Of a stretch of 64,000 nt of DNA, positions 6,716-15,293 are shown one piece after another (positions within the stretch are counted from its first letter, which is position 1; each line of letters begins with the position of its first letter). The translations under genes were made by a program, and so were the position numbers. Origin of the DNA: Aureimonas sp. ME7 (GTDB lineage Bacteria > Pseudomonadota > Alphaproteobacteria > Rhizobiales > Rhizobiaceae); contig NZ_CAJCKW010000013.1 in the NCBI RefSeq assembly GCF_903970965.1, positions 18,514-82,513 of the forward strand, read 5' to 3'. The notes under the pieces were generated by a model, which had not been told where the DNA came from, made no database searches, and saw only the letters and a list, made by a program, of their open reading frames with translations.

Positions 6716-8521
6716 ATGGAACGTTACGGCTACACCGATCACGGCAGCATTCCGGACGGCGACGACTGCGAGCCGACCCCTCCGGTGATCGTGCATCCCC
6801 CCCATCCCGATCCGGTTCACCCGCAGCCCCCGATCGATCCGCCGACAGGCGACGATTGCGATACGGACGACAATTCCAACTCGAACACCAACGGCAACGC
6901 GAACGGCAATGCCAACGGAAACGAGAACGGCAACGTCAACGGCAATGAGAACGGGAACATCAACGGCAACCTGAACGGCAACGTCAACGGGAATGCCAAC
7001 GCCAACGAGAACTGCAACTCGAGCGTGAACGATGCGACCAACCTGGCGACCAACGTCGCCAAGAACGTCGCCGTCAACGACGTGCACACCGACGTGTCCA
7101 CGCATGTGTCGACCAATATCGACCTGTCCGGGCTCGATCTCGCGCCTTCCGACAACGACTTCGCCGATATCGACATCGGCAGCGGCGCCAACGTCAACGG
7201 TCTCTTCAACGTCCAGATCGGCGACGTTCTGGAAGGGGCGACCTTCGGCGACGGCAACAACTCGACCAACGTCCTCAGCCAGAACCTCAACCTGCAGGAC
7301 AACGACCAGCTCCACGACTTCAGCCTCACCGGCACGTTAAACTCGTCGGGCAGCGTCGATGGCGGCGAAGCCACGTCGGGCGACGGTATCCATGCCGGCG
7401 GCTCAGGTGCCGGCAGCGGCGGTACCGCCTATTCTACGGGCGGCAACGGCGCGAACGGCGCCAACGGGCAGGGCGCCAACGGGCAGGGGGGCAACGGCGG
7501 CGGCACCCAGGCCGGCTCCACGGCCAACGCCTTCGGCCTCGGCGGATACGCCTCCAGCGCCGGCGGCGCGGGCGGATCGGGCACGGGCGGCACGGCGACG
7601 GGCGGCACGGGCACCGGTGGTGCGGGCGGTGCGGGCGCGGCCGGCACGGGCCTCGGCCTCGGGCTGGGCCTCGCGGTCGGCCTCGGTCTCGGCGGCCATG
7701 CCAGTGGCGGCACGAGCGGCGACAGCGGCAATGCCGGCCACGGCGGCAACACGTCGACGGGCGGCAACGATTCGGGCAGCGTCCACACCCATGGCGGCAG
7801 CGGCGGCGACGCGCTCGGCGGCGACGGGATCGACAGCTATATCCCGCCCTATGGTTCCTTCGTGAATCTCGGCAAGGGCGGCGGTGCCGGCAGCGATGGT
7901 GACGGCGGCGGTGCCGGCGGCTCCAACACGGGCGGGGCCGGGACCATCGGCTCCACCGACGGCGACGGCGGCGGCTCGGGCGGCACCGGGGCGGCCAACG
8001 GCGGCGCGGCGGGCTACGGCCATGGCGCGGCGACGGCCGGCGGCAACGGCGAAGGCTACGGGGTCGGCGGTGCCGGCGGCCATGGCGGAGCGGCCAATGG
8101 CGGGGCGGCCTATTCCGGCCACGGCATCGGCGGTGCCGCCGACGGCGGAGCGGCAACGGTCGGCGATGCCACCAACACGGCGCTCAGCGGCGCCTGGGCG
8201 GACGGGGCCAACGGCGGTGCCGGCCACGGCGGCTGGGGCCTGGGCGGAGACGGGGGCGCCGGTGGCGCCGGCGGCTGGGCTTCCATCGGCGACGGTGGGG
8301 CCGGCGGCGATGCGGCGGGAAGCTGGGGCTCGGGCAACGGGGCCGAATCGACCTTCGAAGCGGTGTCCACCGCGACGGCCGACGCCCTGCAGGACTTCTC
8401 GCACTCCTTCAGCCCGTCCTTCGTCATGGGGGCCAACCTCCAGACCAACTCGGTCGACATGACCACGGTCGGACACGACTACGACTACTCCAACACGATC
8501 GACGCCCACGACATCAACTGA
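6716..8521 (+). CDS. Asn/Gly-repeat protein, probable type I secretion substrate
   Basis: 601 residues; ATG 6716 follows GAAGGA. There is no signal peptide. Layout: a Pro/Asp-rich head with two GDDC motifs (residues 15-18 and 46-49), a run of four-residue N-G-N-x units at about 58-95 (x = A, E, V, I, L), an Asn/Asp-rich segment with regularly spaced aliphatics (about 100-215), a long Gly/Ala/Ser-rich domain (about 220-545), and a polar C-terminal 55 residues rich in Ser, Thr and Asp. Being the first gene of an operon that encodes its own ABC exporter and adaptor, and lacking a Sec signal, it is most simply the exported substrate, with the signal at the C-terminus. Classical GGxGxDxUx calcium nonapeptides are not arrayed. 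A matrix, adhesive or surface role is inferred. Confidence 0.85.
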   Translation: MERYGYTDHGSIPDGDDCEPTPPVIVHPPHPDPVHPQPPIDPPTGDDCDTDDNSNSNTNGNANGNANGNENGNVNGNENGNINGNLNGNVNGNANANENCNSSVNDATNLATNVAKNVAVNDVHTDVSTHVSTNIDLSGLDLAPSDNDFADIDIGSGANVNGLFNVQIGDVLEGATFGDGNNSTNVLSQNLNLQDNDQLHDFSLTGTLNSSGSVDGGEATSGDGIHAGGSGAGSGGTAYSTGGNGANGANGQGANGQGGNGGGTQAGSTANAFGLGGYASSAGGAGGSGTGGTATGGTGTGGAGGAGAAGTGLGLGLGLAVGLGLGGHASGGTSGDSGNAGHGGNTSTGGNDSGSVHTHGGSGGDALGGDGIDSYIPPYGSFVNLGKGGGAGSDGDGGGAGGSNTGGAGTIGSTDGDGGGSGGTGAANGGAAGYGHGAATAGGNGEGYGVGGAGGHGGAANGGAAYSGHGIGGAADGGAATVGDATNTALSGAWADGANGGAGHGGWGLGGDGGAGGAGGWASIGDGGAGGDAAGSWGSGNGAESTFEAVSTATADALQDFSHSFSPSFVMGANLQTNSVDMTTVGHDYDYSNTIDAHDIN

Positions 8522-8546
8522 TCGTCCGGCATCGACCCGACGCGAA

Positions 8547-8575
8547 GGGGCTGCGCGCGCCATGCGCGCAGCCCC
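8547..8575 (+). terminator. Strong 12-bp hairpin after the first substrate gene
   Basis: GGGGCTGCGCGC at 8547-8558 pairs perfectly with GCGCGCAGCCCC at 8564-8575 around a five-base loop. No T-tract follows, so it more likely reduces readthrough or protects the 3' end of the first cistron, giving more substrate than exporter, than ends transcription completely. Confidence 0.65.
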
Positions 8576-8627
8576 GCCATTCCATCCCCATCGCCGGGTG
8601 CGACGGGGGTGATCCGGGGGAAACGCC

Positions 8628-10679
8628 ATGATCCTCGACAGCACCAGCGAAGCGATCGCCCACTTCATCGGCCTCTTCAACATGGCGATCGAAGAAGGGC
8701 GGATGCGCAAGGCCTTCCTCGAGTTCCAAGCCGTACCCGACCGCGAGCACATCCCCGATCCCGACGAAGCCGTCACCCCACGCGTCAACACGTCCTACGA
8801 CTTCGATGACTTCTATCCCCGCCTCCAATACGACCCGTCCGGCTGGTCGGTGGAGGGCGGCCCGAGAGCCCGGCTCTCGATGGACCTGCCGAGCGTGCAG
8901 GTGCCCCCGCTCGATCTCACGCGCCATCTCGCCCTCGACGCGCCCGAGCAGGCGCATCCTTTCATCCGCGGGCTCGGCGGCAGCGCGGTGGGCGTGATCG
9001 AACCGCCCGGCTCCGCGATCGCGATCGTGGTGCAGACGATCCAACTCCACGACGACGATTTCTTGAGCGCCGGCAACCACGGGCTGACGCTCGTCCATTC
9101 GATGCTGGATTCGGCGGGCGAACTCGATCACCTTCTAGTGGAGGCGAGCGACCTGTCCCCGCTCGTCGACCTGTCGCTCTCAACCGAAAGCGTTCCCGCC
9201 CTGATCGACACGATCGAGCGGGCGCGGGACGCGCTCGCCGATTTCCAGCCGAGGCAAGCCGACGGCCTGACGACCTTCGTCGAGCGGGCGCACGTGCTGG
9301 ACGGCATCTACGTCAACGGCGTCAAGGCCGACGCGGTGCCGGACTACGATCACTACCGGCCGCTGGAGACCGCGGAGGACCCTGCGTCCGATGCCCCCCG
9401 GAACGACGGCTTCGAGCGCAACGCCGGCCACACCGCCCATAGTGATGCGATGCGCACCGAGGGCCTCAGCCACACCTCCGATATGGAGATCACGGCCGGC
9501 GACAATCTCCTCCTCAACGAGGTGCGCCTGTCCAACGAATGGCTGGCTTCTGCCGTGATGGCGGTCGGCGGCGACCATATCGAGCTCAATGCGATCATCC
9601 AGTACAACGCCTGGACCGATATCGACTCCATCGGCTCGGATTTGGGCAGTTGGGCTCAGGACAAGGGCGACCCGACGCTCGGCTTCAACATCGCCCAGTT
9701 CAAGCGGATCGACCCCTCGCACGACGCGAAACTCGCCGCTCCCGACCCCCATCCGAGCTTTCCCACAGCCTGGGCGGTCACCGAGATCAAAGGCGATCTC
9801 GTGATCCTCAACTGGATCGAGCAATTCTCCTTCCTGGTGGACAACGACATCACGGTGATGTCGGCCTTCGGCTCCAAGGTCACCGCGGTGCTCGGTGACA
9901 ACGCCGCTTCCAACCAGGTCTCGCTTCAGGAACTCGGACTCTACTACGACCTGATCGTGGTCGGCGGCAACGTCTACGACGTCAACCTGATCCAGCAGAT
10001 GAACCTTCTGATGGACAACGATCTCGTGGCCGGGGCGAAGGGATTCCAGACGAGCGGCGACGGGTCAGTCGCCAGCCACGGCAATCTTTTGTGGAACCAG
10101 GCCAACATCGTCCAAGTCGGGTCGGCGGACCGTTTCTCGTCGATGCCCGAAGCCTATGCCAAGGCCCTGGCCGATTTCCAGGGCGGCAAGCATAGCCTGC
10201 CTTCGGGTGTTCTATCCGACCCGGCTTTCGCCAACCTTGCGGGCCTTCGCGTCCTCTACATCTCCGGCGACGTCGTGAACCTGCAATACGTGAAGCAGGT
10301 CAACGTTCTCGGCGACGGCGACCAAGTGGTCGCCGCGCGCAACCAGATGGAAAGCCATTCGGACGCCCATTGGACCGTCTCCACCGGCGCCAACACGCTG
10401 GTCAACGTGGCGAGCGTCGTCGATGTCGACGGCTACGCCAAGACCTATGTCGGCGGCCACGCCTATTCCGACGAAATGCTGGTCCAAGCCGAGTTCGTGC
10501 CGAACGACCCGTGGGCGCATGCACGCGACCCGCAGGCGCTCGTGTCCGAAGCCGTGGTGTTTCTCCACGACGACATGATGGGCGGAAGCGGCGATGCTCA
10601 TGCCGGCCATCCCACGCCCTACGGGCACGCACCCGCCCACGCACCCCATCCCGACGTGATGCACACGATGCTGGCTTGA
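8628..10679 (+). CDS. Type I secretion-associated protein with two alternating repeat motifs
   Basis: 683 residues; ATG 8628 preceded by GGGGGA. No signal peptide and no catalytic domain that I recognise. The second half is built from two kinds of short repeat. Type A, G[DN]x[VI]x[LV]Nx[IV]xQx..., occurs at about residues 315, 389, 447 and 547 (for example GDLVILNWIEQF and GDVVNLQYVKQV) and often ends D-x-D. Type B, GxNxxxNxVxL-like, occurs at about 291, 423, 485 and 587. The C-terminus is rich in His, Pro and Ala (last 30 residues). Proteins of this kind next to exporters are usually just called type I secretion proteins. It could be a second substrate or an accessory folding factor for the 601-residue protein; the sequence does not decide. 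Confidence 0.85.
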   Translation: MILDSTSEAIAHFIGLFNMAIEEGRMRKAFLEFQAVPDREHIPDPDEAVTPRVNTSYDFDDFYPRLQYDPSGWSVEGGPRARLSMDLPSVQVPPLDLTRHLALDAPEQAHPFIRGLGGSAVGVIEPPGSAIAIVVQTIQLHDDDFLSAGNHGLTLVHSMLDSAGELDHLLVEASDLSPLVDLSLSTESVPALIDTIERARDALADFQPRQADGLTTFVERAHVLDGIYVNGVKADAVPDYDHYRPLETAEDPASDAPRNDGFERNAGHTAHSDAMRTEGLSHTSDMEITAGDNLLLNEVRLSNEWLASAVMAVGGDHIELNAIIQYNAWTDIDSIGSDLGSWAQDKGDPTLGFNIAQFKRIDPSHDAKLAAPDPHPSFPTAWAVTEIKGDLVILNWIEQFSFLVDNDITVMSAFGSKVTAVLGDNAASNQVSLQELGLYYDLIVVGGNVYDVNLIQQMNLLMDNDLVAGAKGFQTSGDGSVASHGNLLWNQANIVQVGSADRFSSMPEAYAKALADFQGGKHSLPSGVLSDPAFANLAGLRVLYISGDVVNLQYVKQVNVLGDGDQVVAARNQMESHSDAHWTVSTGANTLVNVASVVDVDGYAKTYVGGHAYSDEMLVQAEFVPNDPWAHARDPQALVSEAVVFLHDDMMGGSGDAHAGHPTPYGHAPAHAPHPDVMHTMLA

Positions 10680-10692
10680 AACGAGGACTGAG

Positions 10693-12891
10693 ATGACCGA
10701 CGACCGGGGGAACGGCTGGCATCTGGCCGAGGACGACATCATGGACCCGCCGAGCGAAAGCTCGGGCGAGGCCGCGCCTGAGCCGGCGGCGACGCCGAGC
10801 CGCTCCTCCGCGCTGCGCGCCCAGCGAGACAAGGAGCGGGCGATCGAGCGCTCGCTGGAAGACATCGCCATGACCGTGGCGCGCCTTCGCCAGGCCGCGG
10901 CCGCCGAAGACAAGGCCGCGGCCGCGCCGGAAGCCGCCGAGGCGCCCGCCATGCGCTCGCCCGAGGAACCCGCGGCCGAGGCGCCGAGCGCCGACATGAA
11001 GACCGCCAAGGCCGTGCCCGGCATGGTGACGATCGACGCCGACACCGGACCCTTGAAGGCGCCCGAGCGCAAGACCGGGGGCGGCGGGCCGGTTGATGGC
11101 GAAGGCGGTGGCGGCCGACGCGGCGGCGGCGGGGGAGGGGGCGGCGGCAACGGCGTCTTCCACAAGCGTCTCGGGCCGGTGGACTTCAACGCCTCGCTCG
11201 AAAAGGCGGCCAAGGCCGTCAAGCGCAACCTTTTGGCCGTGATCCTCTTCACGCTGGCCACCAACATCCTGGTTCTGGCCGTCCCGATCTACCTGTTCCA
11301 GATCTCGGACCGCGTCCTCACCTCGCGCTCGATCGACACGCTGGTCATGCTGACGCTGGTGATCGTCGGCGCGGTGATCTTCCAGGCGATCTTCGACGCC
11401 ATCCGACGCCTGATCCTGATGCGCACGGCCGTCGAGGTCGCCGCCCAGCTCGGTGCGCCGATCCTCAGCGCCGCCGCGCGCGCTTCGCTGCACGGAAACG
11501 GGCGCGAATACCAGATCCTCGGCGATCTCCAGCAGCTGCGCTCGTTTCTGACAGGCGGCACGCTGATGGCCTTTCTCGACGCGCCGATGGCGCCTTTATT
11601 CGTCGTCGCGATCTTCCTGATCCACCCCCATCTCGGCTTCATCGTCGTCGGCACGGCGCTGGTGCTCCTCCTTCTCACCGTTCTCAACCAGCGGGCGACG
11701 GAGGCGCCCTTCGGCGAGGCGAACGCGGCGCAGACCAAGGCCAACCTCCATCTCGATTCGATGACGCGCAACTCCCAGATCATCAACGCGCTGGCGATGA
11801 TCCCCGAGGCCGTGCAGATCTGGGGCCGCGACACGGCCGGCTCGCTGAAGGCGCAGGTCGTCGCGCAGGACCGCAACGTCATGTTCGCCGCGCTCTCCAA
11901 GGGCTTTCGCCTTCTGACGCAGGTCGGCATGCTCGGCTGGGGCTCGTTCCTCTCGCTGGAAGGGCACCTGACGGGCGGCATGGTGATCGCGTCGTCGGTG
12001 ATCGCCGGCCGCGCGCTCGCCCCGATCGAGGGCGCGATCGAGGGCTGGAACCACTTCGTCCAGTCGCAGGCCGCCTATGGCCGGATCTCAGCGCTTCTGA
12101 AGAACTCGCCGCTTAACTTCGAGCGCCTCAACCTGCCGCGCCCGGAAGGCCGGCTCGACGTCGAGCGCCTCCTGTTCGTGCCCCAGGGCACCAAGCGCGT
12201 CGTCCTGAACGGTCTCAGCTTCCAACTCCAGCCCGGCGACTCTCTCGCCATCATCGGCAATTCGGGCGCCGGCAAGACGACGCTCGGCAAGATGCTGGTG
12301 GGCTCGATCCTGCCCACATCCGGCGCCGTACGGCTCGACCTCATGGACCTGCGCAACTGGGACCAGCGCCAGTTCGGCGAGAACATCGGCTACCTGCCGC
12401 AGGACGTGCAGCTCTTTCCCGCCTCGATCAAGGCCAACATCGCCCGCATGCGCGAGGACGCGTCCGACGAGGACATCTATCAGGCGGCGATGCTGGCCGA
12501 CGTCCACGAGATGATCTCGGGGCTGGCGCAGGGCTACGAGACGTTCGTCGCCGCCGACGGCGCGCCCCTGTCGGGCGGCCAGAAGCAGCGCATCGCGCTG
12601 GCGCGCGCCTTCTTCGGCAATCCGCGCTTCGTGGTGCTCGACGAGCCGAACTCCAACCTCGACAGCGCAGGCGACGCCGCCCTCGGCCGCGCGCTGGCCC
12701 ACGCCAAATCGCAGCGCATCACGGTGGTCACGATCACCCAGCGCCCCGCGCTCCTTCAGAGCGTCGACAAGATCCTCGTCCTCAACAACGGCACGATCGG
12801 CCTCTTCGGCATGCGCCAGGACGTTCTGAAAGCCTTGTCGGAGCGCGGCTTCAACATCGACGGCGGCGGGCCGTTCGGGCAGATCCAGTAG
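10693..12891 (+). CDS. Type I secretion ABC exporter (PrtD-like) with long N-terminal extension
   Basis: 732 residues; GAGGACTGAG precedes ATG 10693. Residues 1-155 are Ala/Glu/Pro-rich and end in a poly-Gly stretch (GGGGGGGGG near 150), unlike the usual 570-580-residue PrtD/AprD proteins. The membrane domain follows (about 170-470, starting NLLAVILFTLATNILVLAVP), then the nucleotide-binding domain with Walker A GNSGAGKT at 522, signature LSGGQ at 626 and Walker B FVVLDEPNSNLD. No C39 peptidase domain is present, so the substrate is not a double-glycine bacteriocin. It should form the inner-membrane motor with the adaptor 12 bases downstream. No TolC-type outer-membrane gene lies in this window, so a shared one elsewhere is implied. 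Confidence 0.95.
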   Translation: MTDDRGNGWHLAEDDIMDPPSESSGEAAPEPAATPSRSSALRAQRDKERAIERSLEDIAMTVARLRQAAAAEDKAAAAPEAAEAPAMRSPEEPAAEAPSADMKTAKAVPGMVTIDADTGPLKAPERKTGGGGPVDGEGGGGRRGGGGGGGGGNGVFHKRLGPVDFNASLEKAAKAVKRNLLAVILFTLATNILVLAVPIYLFQISDRVLTSRSIDTLVMLTLVIVGAVIFQAIFDAIRRLILMRTAVEVAAQLGAPILSAAARASLHGNGREYQILGDLQQLRSFLTGGTLMAFLDAPMAPLFVVAIFLIHPHLGFIVVGTALVLLLLTVLNQRATEAPFGEANAAQTKANLHLDSMTRNSQIINALAMIPEAVQIWGRDTAGSLKAQVVAQDRNVMFAALSKGFRLLTQVGMLGWGSFLSLEGHLTGGMVIASSVIAGRALAPIEGAIEGWNHFVQSQAAYGRISALLKNSPLNFERLNLPRPEGRLDVERLLFVPQGTKRVVLNGLSFQLQPGDSLAIIGNSGAGKTTLGKMLVGSILPTSGAVRLDLMDLRNWDQRQFGENIGYLPQDVQLFPASIKANIARMREDASDEDIYQAAMLADVHEMISGLAQGYETFVAADGAPLSGGQKQRIALARAFFGNPRFVVLDEPNSNLDSAGDAALGRALAHAKSQRITVVTITQRPALLQSVDKILVLNNGTIGLFGMRQDVLKALSERGFNIDGGGPFGQIQ

Positions 12892-12902
12892 GGAAAACGG
12901 GC

Positions 12903-14243
12903 ATGAGTTCCGATATCGCCAAGGTCCACGACATCGAATGGTTCGCCGAAGTGCCCCGGTCGATCCGCAAGCCGGTCTGGATCGGGCTTGGCCTGCTTCT
13001 CCTCGTGTTCGGGGGCTTCGGCACCTGGGCCTTCACGGCGCCGCTGGCCGCCGCCATCGTCGCGCCCGGCTCCTTCGTCGCCACGGGTCAGAACAAGATC
13101 GTGCAGCATCTGGAGGGCGGCATCATCAAGTCGCTTCTCGTCAGCGAGGGCGACCACGTGGTCGAGGGTCAGCCGCTCGTCAAGCTGGACGAGACCTCCG
13201 CGCTCACCAACGACCGACAGCTCTTCCTGCGCCGCGCCCGGCTGGAGGCCGTGGTCGCGCGTCTCACGGCGGAGGCGCACGGAGCCGAAACCATCGCCTG
13301 GCCCGCCATCGTCGACAAGAACCGGGGCGACGCGGACGTCGCGGAGATCATCGAAAGCCAGGACGTCAACTTCCAGTCTTCGCTCGGCAAGCTGAAGAGT
13401 GACGTCACCCTGTTCCAGCAGAACATCGACTCCCTCGATTTCCGCATCCGCGGCTACGAACTGCAGTCGAACTCGCTGACCCGGCAACTCGGCCTCCTCA
13501 ACGAGGAGTACCAGGGCAAGACGACGCTTCTGAAGATGGGGCTCCTGCGCGGCACCGAGATCAAGACGATCCAGCGCGCGATCGCCGACGCGGAAGGCCA
13601 GGTCGGGCGCCTCGATTCGGAAGCCGCCGAGACCAAGGCCCAGCAGACGCGCTACGATCAGCAGATCGACCAGGCGCGCCGAACCTACCAGCAGGCAGCC
13701 CTGGACGAACTCCAAACGGCGGAAACCGAGCTCGACACCATTCGCGAGCAGTCGCGCCAGGCCGAAAGCGTCCTGAAGCGCACGACGATCGAGGCGCCCG
13801 TCACCGGCACGGTGGTGCGCATGTTCTACCACACCTCGGGGGGCGTCATCGAGAGCGGCAAGCAGATCCTCGAGATCCTGCCCTCCGACGTGCCGCTGAT
13901 CCTGGAGGTGCAGGTGCCGCGTACCGACATCGACAACGTGCGCGTCGGCGAGCACGCGACCGTGCGCCTGACCGCGCTCAACCAGCGCATCACGCCGGTT
14001 CTCAACGGCGAGGTGTTCTACGTCTCGGCCGACGCGATCCCCGATACGACGCATATGGACGGGCGCGAGGTCTATGTGGCGCGCGTCAAGCTCCCGGTCT
14101 CGGAGATCGCCCGCGTGCCCGGCTTCTCGCCGACCCCCGGCATGCCCGCCGAGATCCTGATCCAGACGGCCAAGCGTACCTTCTTCGAATACATCTCGAA
14201 ACCCGTGCGCGACTCGATGGCCCGGGCCTTTTCGGAAAACTGA
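12903..14243 (+). CDS. HlyD-family membrane fusion protein of the type I secretion system
   Basis: 446 residues. A short cytoplasmic head (SSDIAKVHDIEWFAEVPRS) is followed by one transmembrane helix (about residues 26-48, GLGLLLLVFGGFGTWAF), the first lipoyl/barrel half (GSFVATGQNKIVQHLEGGII), a long coiled-coil hairpin (about 95-290), the second lipoyl half (APVTGTVVRM) and a beta-barrel domain. This is the standard periplasmic adaptor joining the ABC exporter to a TolC-like duct. Start ATG 12903 after GGGAAAAC. It ends the operon; a 10-bp hairpin 17 bases downstream is the probable stop for transcription. Confidence 0.95.
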   Translation: MSSDIAKVHDIEWFAEVPRSIRKPVWIGLGLLLLVFGGFGTWAFTAPLAAAIVAPGSFVATGQNKIVQHLEGGIIKSLLVSEGDHVVEGQPLVKLDETSALTNDRQLFLRRARLEAVVARLTAEAHGAETIAWPAIVDKNRGDADVAEIIESQDVNFQSSLGKLKSDVTLFQQNIDSLDFRIRGYELQSNSLTRQLGLLNEEYQGKTTLLKMGLLRGTEIKTIQRAIADAEGQVGRLDSEAAETKAQQTRYDQQIDQARRTYQQAALDELQTAETELDTIREQSRQAESVLKRTTIEAPVTGTVVRMFYHTSGGVIESGKQILEILPSDVPLILEVQVPRTDIDNVRVGEHATVRLTALNQRITPVLNGEVFYVSADAIPDTTHMDGREVYVARVKLPVSEIARVPGFSPTPGMPAEILIQTAKRTFFEYISKPVRDSMARAFSEN

Positions 14244-14260
14244 AGCCTTGCGCTGGCAAG

Positions 14261-14290
14261 GGCTCCGATCTCCCGGACGGGATCGGAGCC
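14261..14290 (+). terminator. Hairpin at the end of the secretion operon
   Basis: GGCTCCGATC at 14261-14270 and GATCGGAGCC at 14281-14290 form a perfect 10-bp stem with a ten-base loop, between the convergent adaptor gene and the TonB-like gene. There is no U-rich tail, so efficiency is uncertain. Confidence 0.55.
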
Positions 14291-14306
14291 TTCCGGCTGC
14301 CTAGCC

Positions 14307-15218
14307 TCATTCGGGCATCACGCTCGTGCCTTGCACGATACGCCCGATGATGCGCCGCGCCGAATCCGCTTCATCGTCCGCCGCCATGCAAATCAGCGAG
14401 ACCGTTCCTTCCGGTCGGTCGTAGAACAGGTTGAAGGTGATCCATCCGTCATCCGTCGGCTGGTCCCTTTCCCGGCTCTCGATCGTGACCAACCGGGCGC
14501 CGTCGTGGTCCGAAACGCTCGTCGCCACGACATCGTAACCGAGCTCGCGCATGGCATCGGTTTCGCGCGCGGCTGCGGCTTCGATATTGGCAGGCTCGTT
14601 CAATGCGGCCTGATCCGGCCGTACCGTCTTCGCCCGCTGTTCCATCGTCAGGTTGCAGATCCGGGCCGGCTGTGCCAAATCCCCATCGGCCTTTAGTCCG
14701 TCGGCGGAGATGTCCACCAGGAGATTGCCGGAATCGTCTTCCTTCGGCGTCTGGACGGAAAGGGGCGCTGGAAGCTCGACGCGCAGGCCCGACGCCGCGT
14801 CCACGAACAAGCGAACCGGACGAGCGGGATCGTTGGCCGGGAAGCGGAAGACGAAGGGGGCGACCAGCGTCACCGTCTCGCTGGTCATGTCCGGAGTAAA
14901 GGGTGGAATGTCGTCCGCCGTGCGCGCCATGCGCAGCGCCGCCTCGTCGAGCACGGACGCCCCGGAGGTGCGTCGAAGCGTTGCGCTCCGCACCGACCCG
15001 TCCCGATTCACCGAGATCTCGACGCGGGCGGTTGGGTCGCCGCCGATCCCTGCGAAACCCGCGAGATCGGGATAGGGGGTGTTGATGGCCGTGCGCGCGG
15101 CGCGGGCCCACTCCGCCTTCGACATGGGCGGCTTGGGCTTGTCCTCGGCCATTGCCTGTTGGGAGCCGACGAGAACGACGCCGACGAGGAGGCCGTGCCA
15201 AAGGCTGGCAAGGGGCAT
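14307..15218 (-). CDS. Periplasmic TonB C-terminal-like protein
   Basis: 303 residues from ATG 15216-15218, which follows GGAGG with seven bases spacing. A signal peptide ends near QQAMA/EDK. Residues 30-130 look like a TonB C-terminal fold: AEWARAARTAINTPYP, then ARVEISVNRDGSVRSATLRRTSG and a helix containing LDEAALRMA, followed by a strand. No N-terminal membrane anchor or Pro-rich spacer is present, so it is not a classical TonB that couples to ExbBD. Residues 150-300 match nothing I know. It stands alone between the secretion operon and lepA; role unknown. Confidence 0.75.
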   Translation of the reverse strand: MPLASLWHGLLVGVVLVGSQQAMAEDKPKPPMSKAEWARAARTAINTPYPDLAGFAGIGGDPTARVEISVNRDGSVRSATLRRTSGASVLDEAALRMARTADDIPPFTPDMTSETVTLVAPFVFRFPANDPARPVRLFVDAASGLRVELPAPLSVQTPKEDDSGNLLVDISADGLKADGDLAQPARICNLTMEQRAKTVRPDQAALNEPANIEAAAARETDAMRELGYDVVATSVSDHDGARLVTIESRERDQPTDDGWITFNLFYDRPEGTVSLICMAADDEADSARRIIGRIVQGTSVMPE

Positions 15219-15293
15219 GCATATGCCTCCTCTCTCGCCCTCCGGTGGCGCGAGGAAACTATGAGCCGTCCAGACGTGGTCGGCCGACAAATA

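Noticed and set aside
6716..8521. Classical RTX toxin
   Set aside because: No tandem GGxGxDxUx nonapeptides; the Gly-rich region lacks the regular Asp spacing of calcium beta-rolls.
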